12,501 nucleotides of DNA from CAZTJA01 sp964613745 (GCA_964613745.1 CAZTJA010000092.1:1-12501); one strand, 5' to 3'. Counted from the first letter of the stretch, positions 1 to 7,889 are shown. Made by a program: numbers and translations. Notes: a model not told the origin generated them from the sequence alone.

Positions 1-1
1 T

Positions 2-1219
2 GGAGTGACATGCACTGAATATTACATTGACTCGAGAATCGCTTTGGAGAGGTTGAGGAAGATTCGAGCCGAACTGAGCCGCCATGACTCTGCAGATAGA
101 TTCAAGAATATGGGCATAGATGTTTTTTTTGGAGAAGCATCTTTCGCGGATACGAGCACTCTCATTGTTGATAAAGATAAGCTCCACTTCCGAAAAGCCG
201 TAATTGCAACAGGTGCCAGGCCTGCTGATCCGGGTATCAAAGGTTTGGAACCAGGCATGTTTCTGACGAACGAATCAGTTTTCGAGTTGACGGAAATTCC
301 TGACTCGCTTGCAGTTATAGGAGGTGGGCCGATAGGCTGCGAGCTGGCCCAAGCCTTTTCAAGATTAGGAAGTCAAGTAATCATATTTCATAAGAATCCT
401 CACATTATGGACCGAGAAGAACCCGAGGCTGTCCAACTTTTGGAATCAAAGTTCCTGAATCAAGGAATAAAAATTATCAATTCCTCAGTGATTGAAAGAG
501 TCGAGCAGAAAAACGGCAAAAAACTTGTGCACTACACAGTGAAGGGTGGAATCTATAGCATTGCAGTTTCAACCATCTTGGTCGGAGTAGGTAGATCTCC
601 GAATATCGAAGGGCTTAATTTGGAAAAAGCCAACGTTGGTTTTGATCGCGCAGGTATTGTGACTGATGATTATCTGCAAACCTCCAACAGGAGAATATTT
701 GCTGCAGGCGATGTAGCAATGAAATACAAATTTACGCATGCAGCGGATGCAGCAGCCCGCATCGTCGTACGGAATGCGTTGTTTTCGGGAAGAGGCCGTT
801 TGAGTGCCTTAAACATCCCCTGGTGTACTTACACCGACCCTGAAATAGCTCACGTGGGAATGTACCAACATGAAGCGGAAGCTGGAAAAATGCGTACAAC
901 GCCCTATACATGTTATTTCACCGATGTGGATAGAGCAATTACCGACGGACAAGCCGAAGGCTTCGCAAAAGTGTTGGTGAAATCACGGTCCGATAACATC
1001 GTAGGCGCAACAATAGTTGGAAAAGGTGCTGGTGAACTCATATCCAATGTCGTAATGGCGATGAACCATAACATTGGTTTGAGAGCATTTTCGGATGCAA
1101 TTTTTCCCTATCCGACTAGGTCGATTATTCTCAAGAAATTGGGTGATCAGTACAATCGCACGAGACTTACCCCATTAGTGCAAAGACTATTCCGGAGATG
1201 GTTCAATTTTTTGAGATGA
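2..1219 (+). CDS. Pyridine nucleotide-disulfide oxidoreductase, MerA/Lpd-like (5' end off the window)
   Basis: This is a flavoprotein of the family that includes mercuric reductase, dihydrolipoamide dehydrogenase and glutathione reductase. The reading frame is open to the left edge, and the first GTG (position 5) is unlikely to be the true start. The roughly 90-100 residues that normally carry the FAD GxGxxG and the redox-active CxxxxC are missing, so redox chemistry cannot be judged here. Visible parts, numbered from the GTG, are ATGARP (about 68-73), the NAD(P)H-binding VIGGGPIGCE (about 104-113), the second FAD contact IFAAGDVA (about 231-238) and the C-terminal dimerisation domain from about 270 (WCTYTDPEIAHVG). 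The end, with FPYPT and YNRTRLTP, resembles the large group annotated 'mercuric reductase' that lacks the paired C-terminal cysteines of true MerA, and none are seen here. Phe367 stands where relatives usually have a His before PYPT. The substrate is unknown. glk follows after 48 bp. Confidence 0.88.
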   Translation, partial: GVTCTEYYIDSRIALERLRKIRAELSRHDSADRFKNMGIDVFFGEASFADTSTLIVDKDKLHFRKAVIATGARPADPGIKGLEPGMFLTNESVFELTEIPDSLAVIGGGPIGCELAQAFSRLGSQVIIFHKNPHIMDREEPEAVQLLESKFLNQGIKIINSSVIERVEQKNGKKLVHYTVKGGIYSIAVSTILVGVGRSPNIEGLNLEKANVGFDRAGIVTDDYLQTSNRRIFAAGDVAMKYKFTHAADAAARIVVRNALFSGRGRLSALNIPWCTYTDPEIAHVGMYQHEAEAGKMRTTPYTCYFTDVDRAITDGQAEGFAKVLVKSRSDNIVGATIVGKGAGELISNVVMAMNHNIGLRAFSDAIFPYPTRSIILKKLGDQYNRTRLTPLVQRLFRRWFNFLR

Positions 1220-1220
1220 T

Positions 1221-1250
1221 TGTCAGATCATTAATTAGGACGTGTCAGAT
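1221..1250. repeat. 8-bp direct repeat upstream of glk
   Basis: TGTCAGAT occurs at 1221-1228 and again at 1243-1250, so the copies start 22 bp apart, about two helical turns, within the 48-bp gap before glk. The arrangement would suit a protein binding one face of the DNA, but the copies are short and may be chance. No clear promoter was found in the gap. Confidence 0.4.
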
Positions 1251-1267
1251 AAATTGATGAGGGTGCA

Positions 1268-2257
1268 ATGGACGGCAATAAACTTGTTTTGGCTGGGGAC
1301 GTGGGGGGTACCAAGACCCATTTAGGACTTTTTCGAATGGGAGAAGATCGACCGGAGCTTCAGAATTTCGGAACTTTCTCCAGTCGGAAAGCCAAGAGTC
1401 TCGAAGAGATACTTGAAGAATTTTTGGAAGGACATAGAAAAGAGATTAGTGCAGCTTGCCTGGGAGTAGCCGGTCCAGTGCTGAAAGGGGTTTCCAATAT
1501 CACTAATCTGGATTGGGATGCAAGTGAGACCAAGTTGAAAGATTACTTTGGTTGGAAAAACGTCAAAATTATGAATGATTTGAGTGCAACAGCCCTCGGC
1601 ACCGTCTTGTTACATAGAGGCGAACTGTATTGCCTCAATGACAAAGATCCTGATCCCACTGGTGTGATCGGCATAGTAGCTCCGGGTACGGGCCTTGGTC
1701 TTTCTTTAATGGTCCAAGTGAATAACAACTTTGTTCCACTCCCCTCCGAAGGAGGGCATGCCGATTTCGCGCCAAGAAATGAACATGAAGTCGCACTTTG
1801 GCGATTGCTCCATAAAAATTTTGGTCATGTAAGTGTAGAGAGACTGGTCTCCGGACCGGGCATTTACAAAATTTACAAAACCCTGAGACAAATACGAGAT
1901 CATGAAGAGCCTCACTGGCCCGAATCCCAGGCATTTGATCAGGACCCAAGTGCCGCTGTTTCTCGAGCCGCATTGGAAGACAAGGATGAACTTAGCCTTC
2001 AGGCAATAAGAATGTTTTGTGAGATGTTTGGAGCCGTCGCGGGAAATCTCGCTTTGATTGGTTTCACAACGGGAGGTATTTATCTGGCCGGGGGGGTTCC
2101 CAAAAAGATTCTGCCGTTCTTGAAAGAAGACCATTTTATGAACGCGTTTTTGGACAAGGGTCGTTTTCGTTCTCTCCTTGAATCAATTCCTGTTCGAGTG
2201 GTCCTGAATGAAAAAACCGCATTGATGGGAGCGGCCAAATGTGCATTAGACATGTGA
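1268..2257 (+). CDS. glk: Glucokinase (Glk family)
   Basis: ATP-dependent cytoplasmic glucokinase (EC 2.7.1.2), which phosphorylates glucose to glucose-6-phosphate for glycolysis. The 329 residues match the usual length of the bacterial Glk family. The N-terminal phosphate loop reads GDVGGTKT (10-17), followed by GVAGPV (66-71) and TNLDW (79-83). The catalytic pair Asn103-Asp104 lies in NDLSATALG. The sugar-binding set is Glu161 and His164 in PSEGGHADFAPR (159-170) plus Glu191 in ERLVSGPGIYKIY. These match E. coli Glk Asn99, Asp100, Glu157, His160 and Glu187 at a constant offset of four, so the active site looks complete. GTGLG at 140-144 and LAGGVPKK at 273-280 are ATP-side motifs. The ATG is preceded by a purine-rich GATGAGGG, which supports this start. 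It is probably in one transcript with the flavoprotein upstream. Confidence 0.96.
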   Translation: MDGNKLVLAGDVGGTKTHLGLFRMGEDRPELQNFGTFSSRKAKSLEEILEEFLEGHRKEISAACLGVAGPVLKGVSNITNLDWDASETKLKDYFGWKNVKIMNDLSATALGTVLLHRGELYCLNDKDPDPTGVIGIVAPGTGLGLSLMVQVNNNFVPLPSEGGHADFAPRNEHEVALWRLLHKNFGHVSVERLVSGPGIYKIYKTLRQIRDHEEPHWPESQAFDQDPSAAVSRAALEDKDELSLQAIRMFCEMFGAVAGNLALIGFTTGGIYLAGGVPKKILPFLKEDHFMNAFLDKGRFRSLLESIPVRVVLNEKTALMGAAKCALDM

Positions 2258-2316
2258 GCACGTAGGAGATCCATTTTCAACAAATTCCCTCCTGAATACC
2301 CGACATGCAGTAAGAT

Positions 2317-2346
2317 TTGCTTCTCACCGTTTTGCTTTGCTATATT
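2317..2346 (+). promoter_or_regulatory. Candidate sigma-70 promoter with extended -10
   Basis: A -35-like TTGCTT (2317-2322) is followed by an 18-bp spacer and TATATT (2341-2346). TGC directly before the hexamer makes an extended -10 (TGCTATATT, 2338-2346). It sits in the 180-bp gap before the acyl-CoA synthetase and would give a 5' leader of about 85 nt. The same nine bases recur upstream of nikR. Predicted by pattern only. Confidence 0.45.
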
Positions 2347-2437
2347 CGTCCTAACCTTGTAGCAGCTTCGAAACACGACTCTCTTAAATAATCATTAATC
2401 GCAGCAATATGGTCACATCACTTGAATTGAGGTAAAC

Positions 2438-4528
2438 GTGAGGAATTTTTTTTATCCTTCGTCAGTCGTTGTGTTTGGTGTTTCTAATCGACCATCCAAT
2501 TTGGGAAAAGAGATTGCAAGCAATTTGCTGGAGTTTGGTTTCAACGGCATCATACATTTTGTTGGACCTCAAGGTGGGGTGCTTTTTGGGCAGAAGATTT
2601 GGAAGAGTCTTGACGAAATTGATGGACCAATTGACTTAGCGATAATTCTGACTCCAGCTAAGTTTGTGCCCGATATTCTGCAACAATGCGGCAAACGAGG
2701 GATATCAAGAGCCGTAATTGAATCGGGTGGTTTTGGTGAACTCGATTCTGAAGGTAAGAATTTGGGCTCCATTCTCACGGAGATAGCCGAAACATACGGG
2801 ATGCGTTTTGTCGGACCGAACTGCATTGGTCTGATGAATTCCGAGAATGGACTTTGCACGCCATTCACTACTATGCAAAACGTTTTTAAAAAGGGTCAAG
2901 TCGGTATCATCGCACAGAGCGGCGGAGTGGCTCTCAGCTTTCTTAACATGTTTCATGGCGAGCAAATCGGTTACAGCAAATTTGCGGCCATTGGCAACAA
3001 GCTCAGCGTCGATGAAAATGATTTCATGGAGTATTACATCGGTGATGAGCAGACCTCGGTTATTTGTTTATACTTGGAATCGATCAAGAACGGCAAACGG
3101 CTTATGGACATTGCAAAAAAGTCGGAAAAGCCGATCGTAATTCACAAAGCAAACATAAGTGATCTCACGGGGGTAGTAGCACAGTCGCATACGGATGCTC
3201 TTACGAATGACGATTCCGTTGTAGATGCCGCGTTTCGACAAGCGGGAATGGTTCGCTTCCACAACATGCAATCGTATCTTGATTTCGTAAAAGTACTATT
3301 GTTACCTCGAATTAAAGGTCGAAATCTTGCGATCGTAAGCAGATCCGGTGGTCATGCCGTAATCGGAGCCGATGCCGCATTCACGTACAATTTTTGCCTC
3401 CCTGATTTTGGGCCGGATTTTCTCAATGAAATAAGGAAACACCTGAGGGCCGATGTGATCAGGCTCGGGAACCCACTGGATTTAGGTGATCTTTTTGACT
3501 TCGAGGTATACCTAAAAATTGTGGAGCATACGCTTCAGCAGGACGGAATTGATGCGGTGCTTTTTCTGCATACTTATTTTGCAGCCATTGAGGGAGAGTC
3601 TTCCCGCAATTTACTTTCGCGTGTGGCGGAACTTTCAATCAAGTATGACAAGCCTGTCGCTATGAGTATTTCGACCGAACAGTTCGAACTTTCACGTTTG
3701 CATAAAGAATTTGATTTCCCCATATTTATGAGCCCGGAGCGAGCAGTTTCAGCTCTCGATACCTTAATAAAATATGAAAATCATAAGAAACTGAAACTCG
3801 AATCAATTGAACAGACCATTTTTTCGCTACCTGATTCGTCAAGATTGGTATCAGACCTCATCCGTCATGTGCGAACAGAGAAAAGGGATCCGTCGTTGAT
3901 GGAATCTCTGAAGTTAATTGAATCCTTAGGAATACAGGTCCCACCTTATCGGGAAGTAACAAATGTAAATCAAATTGATTCCGTTATCTGCGAATTACAG
4001 CCGCCTTATGCTTTGAAAATAGATGTAACGGGCTTGTCACACAAATCGGACATCGGCGGTGTAGTTTTGAATCTGACGGCAAGTGAGCTTAAATCCAAAG
4101 CAAGAGGATTGATCGATAAATTCATTAGTCACCCCGGATTTAAGGGTCTACTCATTCAAGAAATGCTCTCGAACGTGAACCAGTTCGAAATGATTGTCGG
4201 TGGTAAAAGAGATCCGCATTTCGGTTCCGTTATGGTGCTCGGTTATGGCGGAGTATTCGTGGAACTGTTGAAGAAGCTCTCCATCAAGATTGCTCCGGTT
4301 TCGGATCTTGACGCGGACGCTATGATCAACGAACTGCCGTCATCCGACATTTTGTCTAGTGTGCGGGGCCGAATGGGCATAGACAAAGCTTCACTTAAGT
4401 ACTCGATAAGGGCACTATCGGAAATCATGCTATCGCACCCAGAAATCAATTCAATTGAAATTAATCCATTGATTTGTTCACCGCAGGGGACTCAGGCTGT
4501 TGACGCAAGAATCTTTGTGCAACTCTGA
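2438..4528 (+). CDS. Acetate/acyl-CoA ligase (ADP-forming), fused alpha-beta chain
   Basis: NDP-forming acyl-CoA synthetase. The reaction is acyl-CoA + ADP + Pi to acid + ATP + CoA, usually run in the ATP-gaining direction for acetate, propionate or aromatic acids (family knowledge). The 696 residues carry the full fused set. First is a CoA-binding Rossmann domain (about 1-135, with SSVVVFGVS near the start and VGPNCIG at 125-131). Next come two succinyl-CoA-ligase-like domains (about 150-450, with GIIAQSGGVALS at 156-167). Last is an ATP-grasp domain (about 480-696). The phosphohistidine candidate is His251 in QSHTDAL, and the second transfer histidine is His535 in LSHKSDIGGV; both are present. 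GGKRDPHFGSVMVLGYGG (588-605) and SIEINPL (672-678) are typical ATP-grasp motifs. No GNAT acetyltransferase domain is attached, so it is not a Pat-type enzyme. The GTG start has GAGGT four bases upstream. Eight T residues lie just inside the gene (2446-2453). The acid it uses cannot be told from the sequence. Confidence 0.92.
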   Translation: MRNFFYPSSVVVFGVSNRPSNLGKEIASNLLEFGFNGIIHFVGPQGGVLFGQKIWKSLDEIDGPIDLAIILTPAKFVPDILQQCGKRGISRAVIESGGFGELDSEGKNLGSILTEIAETYGMRFVGPNCIGLMNSENGLCTPFTTMQNVFKKGQVGIIAQSGGVALSFLNMFHGEQIGYSKFAAIGNKLSVDENDFMEYYIGDEQTSVICLYLESIKNGKRLMDIAKKSEKPIVIHKANISDLTGVVAQSHTDALTNDDSVVDAAFRQAGMVRFHNMQSYLDFVKVLLLPRIKGRNLAIVSRSGGHAVIGADAAFTYNFCLPDFGPDFLNEIRKHLRADVIRLGNPLDLGDLFDFEVYLKIVEHTLQQDGIDAVLFLHTYFAAIEGESSRNLLSRVAELSIKYDKPVAMSISTEQFELSRLHKEFDFPIFMSPERAVSALDTLIKYENHKKLKLESIEQTIFSLPDSSRLVSDLIRHVRTEKRDPSLMESLKLIESLGIQVPPYREVTNVNQIDSVICELQPPYALKIDVTGLSHKSDIGGVVLNLTASELKSKARGLIDKFISHPGFKGLLIQEMLSNVNQFEMIVGGKRDPHFGSVMVLGYGGVFVELLKKLSIKIAPVSDLDADAMINELPSSDILSSVRGRMGIDKASLKYSIRALSEIMLSHPEINSIEINPLICSPQGTQAVDARIFVQL

Positions 4529-4553
4529 TGAGCTCAGTTGAGCGGGAACGCAC

Positions 4554-4573
4554 CGTAAATCCCTTCATTTACG
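4554..4573 (+). terminator. Small stem-loop after the acyl-CoA synthetase
   Basis: CGTAAAT (4554-4560) and ATTTACG (4567-4573) form a perfect 7-bp stem with a 6-nt loop, 25 bp after the stop codon. The stem is A/T-rich and the following bases hold only a short T run, so it is at best a weak terminator or an RNA 3'-end hairpin. Confidence 0.3.
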
Positions 4574-4709
4574 AGTTTGCAAGTCTCAATTCTTGGCAGT
4601 GAAGTTATTCGACCGATTTAATCTTCTAAAAATGGTAAAAAGTAGGTATATCTAGGTTTTAATATTCGGTCCGTCAGTTCTAATGCAAAACCAATCGTTT
4701 CCGACGGAT

Positions 4710-4722
4710 TCGAAAGTTTCGA
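4710..4722. promoter_or_regulatory. Perfect 13-bp palindrome upstream of purL (possible operator)
   Basis: TCGAAA-G-TTTCGA is a perfect dyad around one central base, ending 30 bp before the purL ATG. Its position suits a repressor site or a leader hairpin. It does not match the E. coli PurR or B. subtilis PurBox consensus exactly. A second, looser dyad (TCCGTC 4670-4675 with GACGGA 4703-4708) lies just upstream. I found no strong promoter in this 200-bp gap. Confidence 0.3.
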
Positions 4723-4752
4723 CAGCAAAATTCCTTGAAGATAGAGTTTATT

Positions 4753-7725
4753 ATGGCTCATAGAATCGAAATCGGTCTCAAAAAGGATTTGCCTGATCCG
4801 TCAGGGCGTGAAACCGTTTCACGGATCAAATCCGATCTCGGAATCAACATCGACGAAATTCGAACCGCCGACGCTTACCTAATCGACAAAGAACTCACGC
4901 TTTCAGAGCTTGATCTCATTACAAGAGAGGTTTTCCTGGATCCCGTGATCCAGGATGCCGCGATAAACGCGGGACTGCGTGTCCCCTTTGATTGGCTGGT
5001 GGAAGTCGGCTTCAAGCCCGGAGTGACGGACAATCTCGCTAGAACTGCGAAGGAAGCTACTGAGCGGTCGCTCGGGAAAAAATTTGAACAATACGAAGGT
5101 GTGTATTCGAAAAGACTCTATTTTGTTTCTGCCGAGATCGATTTTGAAACTGTACAGAAAATCGCTTCCGATCTTCTCGCAAATGATCTCATACAGACCT
5201 GCAGAATAGTCCGTTCAGGTGAGAACAGATTAGACGTTTCGGTCCCAAAGGTGACATCCAAATCAGAGACCAGGATCAATACAGTCAATCTGAATGTTTC
5301 GGACGCCGAACTTGTCAGCATCAGCAAAGAGGGAGTGCTCGCTTTATCTCTGGAAGAAATGAAAGTGATCAAGGCATATTACAATGATCGGTCTTTCTTG
5401 GAGATTCGGAAAAAGCACGGTTTATCGAGCCTCATTACTGATTGTGAGCTGGAAGTCTTGGCGCAGACGTGGTCTGAACACTGCAAACACAAAATCTTTA
5501 ATGCCCGGATCGACTATGTCGAAGATGGAAACTCCCATACGATTGACAGCCTATTCGACACGTACATCCGAAAATCTACGGAATTGATTAGACAGAGACG
5601 TGGGAAACAAGATTATTGTCTTTCGGTTTTCAAAGATAACGCGGGAGTAATCAAATTTGACGACTCTTGGAACTTGGCCGTGAAAGTCGAAACCCATAAT
5701 TCCCCTTCGGCCCTGGATCCATACGGCGGGGCACTGACCGGAATTGTTGGAGTAAATAGAGACCCATTCGGCACAGGGCTTGGCTCAAGGCTGATCTTCA
5801 ACACGGACGTATTTTGTTTCGCTCCTCCGGATTTTGCAGATGAAATACCTCCGCGACTACTACATCCTAGACGTGTGTTCGAGGGCGTGAGACAGGGAGT
5901 AGAGCACGGAGGAAATAAGAGCGGAATACCCACCGTGAACGGTGCGGTTGTATTTGACGACCGCTTTTTAGGAAAACCGCTTGTGTACTGCGGAACCGGC
6001 GGGATAATGCCGGCAATGATCAACGGTAAGTTGTCACATGAGAAAAAGGCGAATCCGGGAGACCGGATTGTAATGACTGGCGGCAGAATCGGAAAAGATG
6101 GTATTCACGGAGCAACATTCTCTTCCGAAGAACTCCACGAAGGATCTCCGGTAACCGCTGTTCAAATAGGGGATCCAATTACCCAGAAACGGATGACGGA
6201 TTTCCTTCTCATAGCACGAGACAAGGGTCTTTATTCTTCAATAACCGACAATGGAGCAGGCGGACTCTCATCCTCCGTGGGCGAAATGGCGAGAGAATCC
6301 GGGGGAGCCAAGTTGTTGTTGGATAGGGCACCGGTAAAATATCCGGGTTTACAGCCATGGGAGATTCTTTTGTCCGAAGCTCAAGAGCGCATGACCGTGG
6401 CCGTACCCCCTGAGCACATAAATGAGTTCCTAGAATTGGCACAGTTCATGGACGTTGAAGCTACGGACCTGGGCGAGTTCACCAATGACGGAAATTTTTT
6501 AGTAACGTGGAAAGATCAGGCAGCAGTCATGCTACCCCTCAGTTTCCTTCATGATGGACTTCCGCAGATGGAACTTAGGGCGGTGTGGAATCCACCAAAA
6601 CACAAAGAACCGAGTCAAGCTGATCGGAAATCAGGAAACTTGACGGATATATTGGTGAGCTTGCTCGGACGTTGGAATATATGTTCAAAAGAAAGATTGA
6701 TCCGACAATACGATCATGAAGTTCAGGGACAATCCGTTGTTAAACCATTGATAGGAGCGACTGAAGACGGCCCCGGAGATGCTGCCGTACTGAATCCGAT
6801 TCTGTCGAGCTATAGAGGGCTTGCCGTAGGTTGCGGCATTGCCCCACGATTTTCCGACATCGATACCTATGACATGATGGCGGCGGTCATCGATGAAGCG
6901 GTGAGGAATATCGTCTCAGCGGGAGCCGATCCCGATTACATGGCGGGATTGGACAATTTCTGTTGGTGTGATCCAATCCAATCTGAAAAGACACCCGATG
7001 GTGAATACAAGTTGGCACAACTGGTAAGAGCCAATAAGGCTTTATACGACGTTTGCGTGGCGTACGGCATCCCTTGCATATCCGGAAAAGATAGTATGAA
7101 AAACGATTACCAGATCGGTGATCGAAAAATTTCAATTCCACCCACGGTGCTCTTTACTGCAGTGGGAATTGTCCCCGACGTCAGAATGTCCGTTACGCCG
7201 GACTTCAAAAATGCCGATGATGTTGTGTATCTACTGGGGTTGACCAGAGATGAACTCGGAGGATCGGAATACTTTGCTCACCTCGGATTCGTCGGTAACA
7301 AAGCACCAAAGCTCTGGGATATGCAAGAATCAATTCACATGTACAGAGCACTGCACCAGGCAATTCAGCTAGGCCTTGTGGCCTCCGCTCATGACCTTTC
7401 CGATGGAGGTCTGGGAGTGGCTTTGGCGGAAAGTGCTTTCTCGGGAAAATTGGGCGCTTTGATCGAATTATCACATTTAACAACTGCGAGCCCACTGGAG
7501 AATGATTCAGCGCTGTTTTCAGAAAGTCTGGGACGAATACTTGTAACAGTAGATCCGGAAAATGAAGATGCGTTTTTAGGCATTATGGGAGACTTTCCGT
7601 TGTCCAAATTGGGCGTGACCACATTGATGCCTGAGTTGATCGTAAAAAGTCCGTCAGGCGAAATCGTGATAGACGCCGACGTTGAATATTTGAAACAGTC
7701 ATGGCAAAAGCCTCTTGGGGTGTAA
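4753..7725 (+). CDS. purL: Phosphoribosylformylglycinamidine synthase PurL with N-terminal tandem PurS-like domains
   Basis: Catalyses the ATP-dependent conversion of FGAR to FGAM, step 4 of purine synthesis, in the cytoplasm. I chose the ATG at 4753 (990 residues), which has a purine-rich GAAGATAGAG before it, over the TTG at 4735, which has no ribosome-binding site. Residues about 1-72 (HRIEIGLKKDLPDPSG...) and 78-155 (FDWLVEVGFKPGVTDN... to LLANDLIQTCRI) each look like a PurS unit. The linker has TWSEHCKHK (about 239-247). The synthase core shows ETHNSPS (about 313-319), GTGLG (340-344), LSEAQERM (540-547), SGKDSMKND (777-785) and SAHDLSDGGL (878-887), so both AIR-synthase-like halves are present. 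The chain stops where long PurL proteins (about 1300 residues) continue into a glutaminase domain, so a separate PurQ must supply ammonia; none is in the window. It reads without frameshift and is probably fully functional. Confidence 0.95.
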   Translation: MAHRIEIGLKKDLPDPSGRETVSRIKSDLGINIDEIRTADAYLIDKELTLSELDLITREVFLDPVIQDAAINAGLRVPFDWLVEVGFKPGVTDNLARTAKEATERSLGKKFEQYEGVYSKRLYFVSAEIDFETVQKIASDLLANDLIQTCRIVRSGENRLDVSVPKVTSKSETRINTVNLNVSDAELVSISKEGVLALSLEEMKVIKAYYNDRSFLEIRKKHGLSSLITDCELEVLAQTWSEHCKHKIFNARIDYVEDGNSHTIDSLFDTYIRKSTELIRQRRGKQDYCLSVFKDNAGVIKFDDSWNLAVKVETHNSPSALDPYGGALTGIVGVNRDPFGTGLGSRLIFNTDVFCFAPPDFADEIPPRLLHPRRVFEGVRQGVEHGGNKSGIPTVNGAVVFDDRFLGKPLVYCGTGGIMPAMINGKLSHEKKANPGDRIVMTGGRIGKDGIHGATFSSEELHEGSPVTAVQIGDPITQKRMTDFLLIARDKGLYSSITDNGAGGLSSSVGEMARESGGAKLLLDRAPVKYPGLQPWEILLSEAQERMTVAVPPEHINEFLELAQFMDVEATDLGEFTNDGNFLVTWKDQAAVMLPLSFLHDGLPQMELRAVWNPPKHKEPSQADRKSGNLTDILVSLLGRWNICSKERLIRQYDHEVQGQSVVKPLIGATEDGPGDAAVLNPILSSYRGLAVGCGIAPRFSDIDTYDMMAAVIDEAVRNIVSAGADPDYMAGLDNFCWCDPIQSEKTPDGEYKLAQLVRANKALYDVCVAYGIPCISGKDSMKNDYQIGDRKISIPPTVLFTAVGIVPDVRMSVTPDFKNADDVVYLLGLTRDELGGSEYFAHLGFVGNKAPKLWDMQESIHMYRALHQAIQLGLVASAHDLSDGGLGVALAESAFSGKLGALIELSHLTTASPLENDSALFSESLGRILVTVDPENEDAFLGIMGDFPLSKLGVTTLMPELIVKSPSGEIVIDADVEYLKQSWQKPLGV

Positions 7726-7856
7726 ATCTCCCAGGTTTCGCGTGGGCAGTCCTTTTTTGCCTCCGTTCAGAAGAGCCGTGATGAACAGCATCGCTAAAGA
7801 GAAGTCCCTGGCGAACCATTACAACAGAGGAACACGATGAGATATAGTAGGGCAGA

Positions 7857-7884
7857 ATCGCAATGCTATGTTTCTGATTGTGCT
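7857..7884. promoter_or_regulatory. Imperfect 28-bp dyad upstream of nikR (possible autoregulatory site)
   Basis: ATCGCAAT (7857-7864) and ATTGTGCT (7877-7884) are inverted with 12 bp between them and match at 6 of 8 positions. The 28-bp span equals that of the E. coli NikR operator (6+16+6), but the half-site sequence differs from GTATGA/TCATAC. It overlaps the candidate -10 at 7884. NikR control is inferred from position only. Confidence 0.25.
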
Positions 7885-7889
7885 ATATT
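7881..7889 (+). promoter_or_regulatory. Candidate extended -10 promoter of nikR
   Basis: TGCTATATT forms an extended -10 (TGn plus TATATT at 7884-7889) 39 bp before the nikR ATG. No good -35 is seen at 16-18 bp, which extended -10 promoters can tolerate. The identical nine bases precede the acyl-CoA synthetase gene. The rest of the 203-bp gap after purL holds no clear terminator, only a T6 run at 7753-7758 without a strong stem. Confidence 0.35.

Noticed and set aside
1635..2134. Long minus-strand reading frames inside glk
   Set aside because: They lie opposite a clearly conserved glucokinase, have odd composition and show no recognisable domain or start signal, so they are shadows of the real gene.
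2263..2293. AGGAG/CTCCT inverted repeat after glk
   Set aside because: The stem is only five pairs with a loop of about 20 bases and no T run follows.
5613..6023. 136-codon minus-strand frame inside purL
   Set aside because: It mirrors the conserved PurL core and is Pro/Ser-rich in the way expected of an antisense shadow.
7705..7760. Possible terminator after purL: a weak stem around the stop codon and a T6 run at 7753-7758
   Set aside because: The best stem (CTTGGG with CCCAGG) is separated from the T run by about 17 bases and includes a G-U pair, so it does not make a factor-independent terminator.
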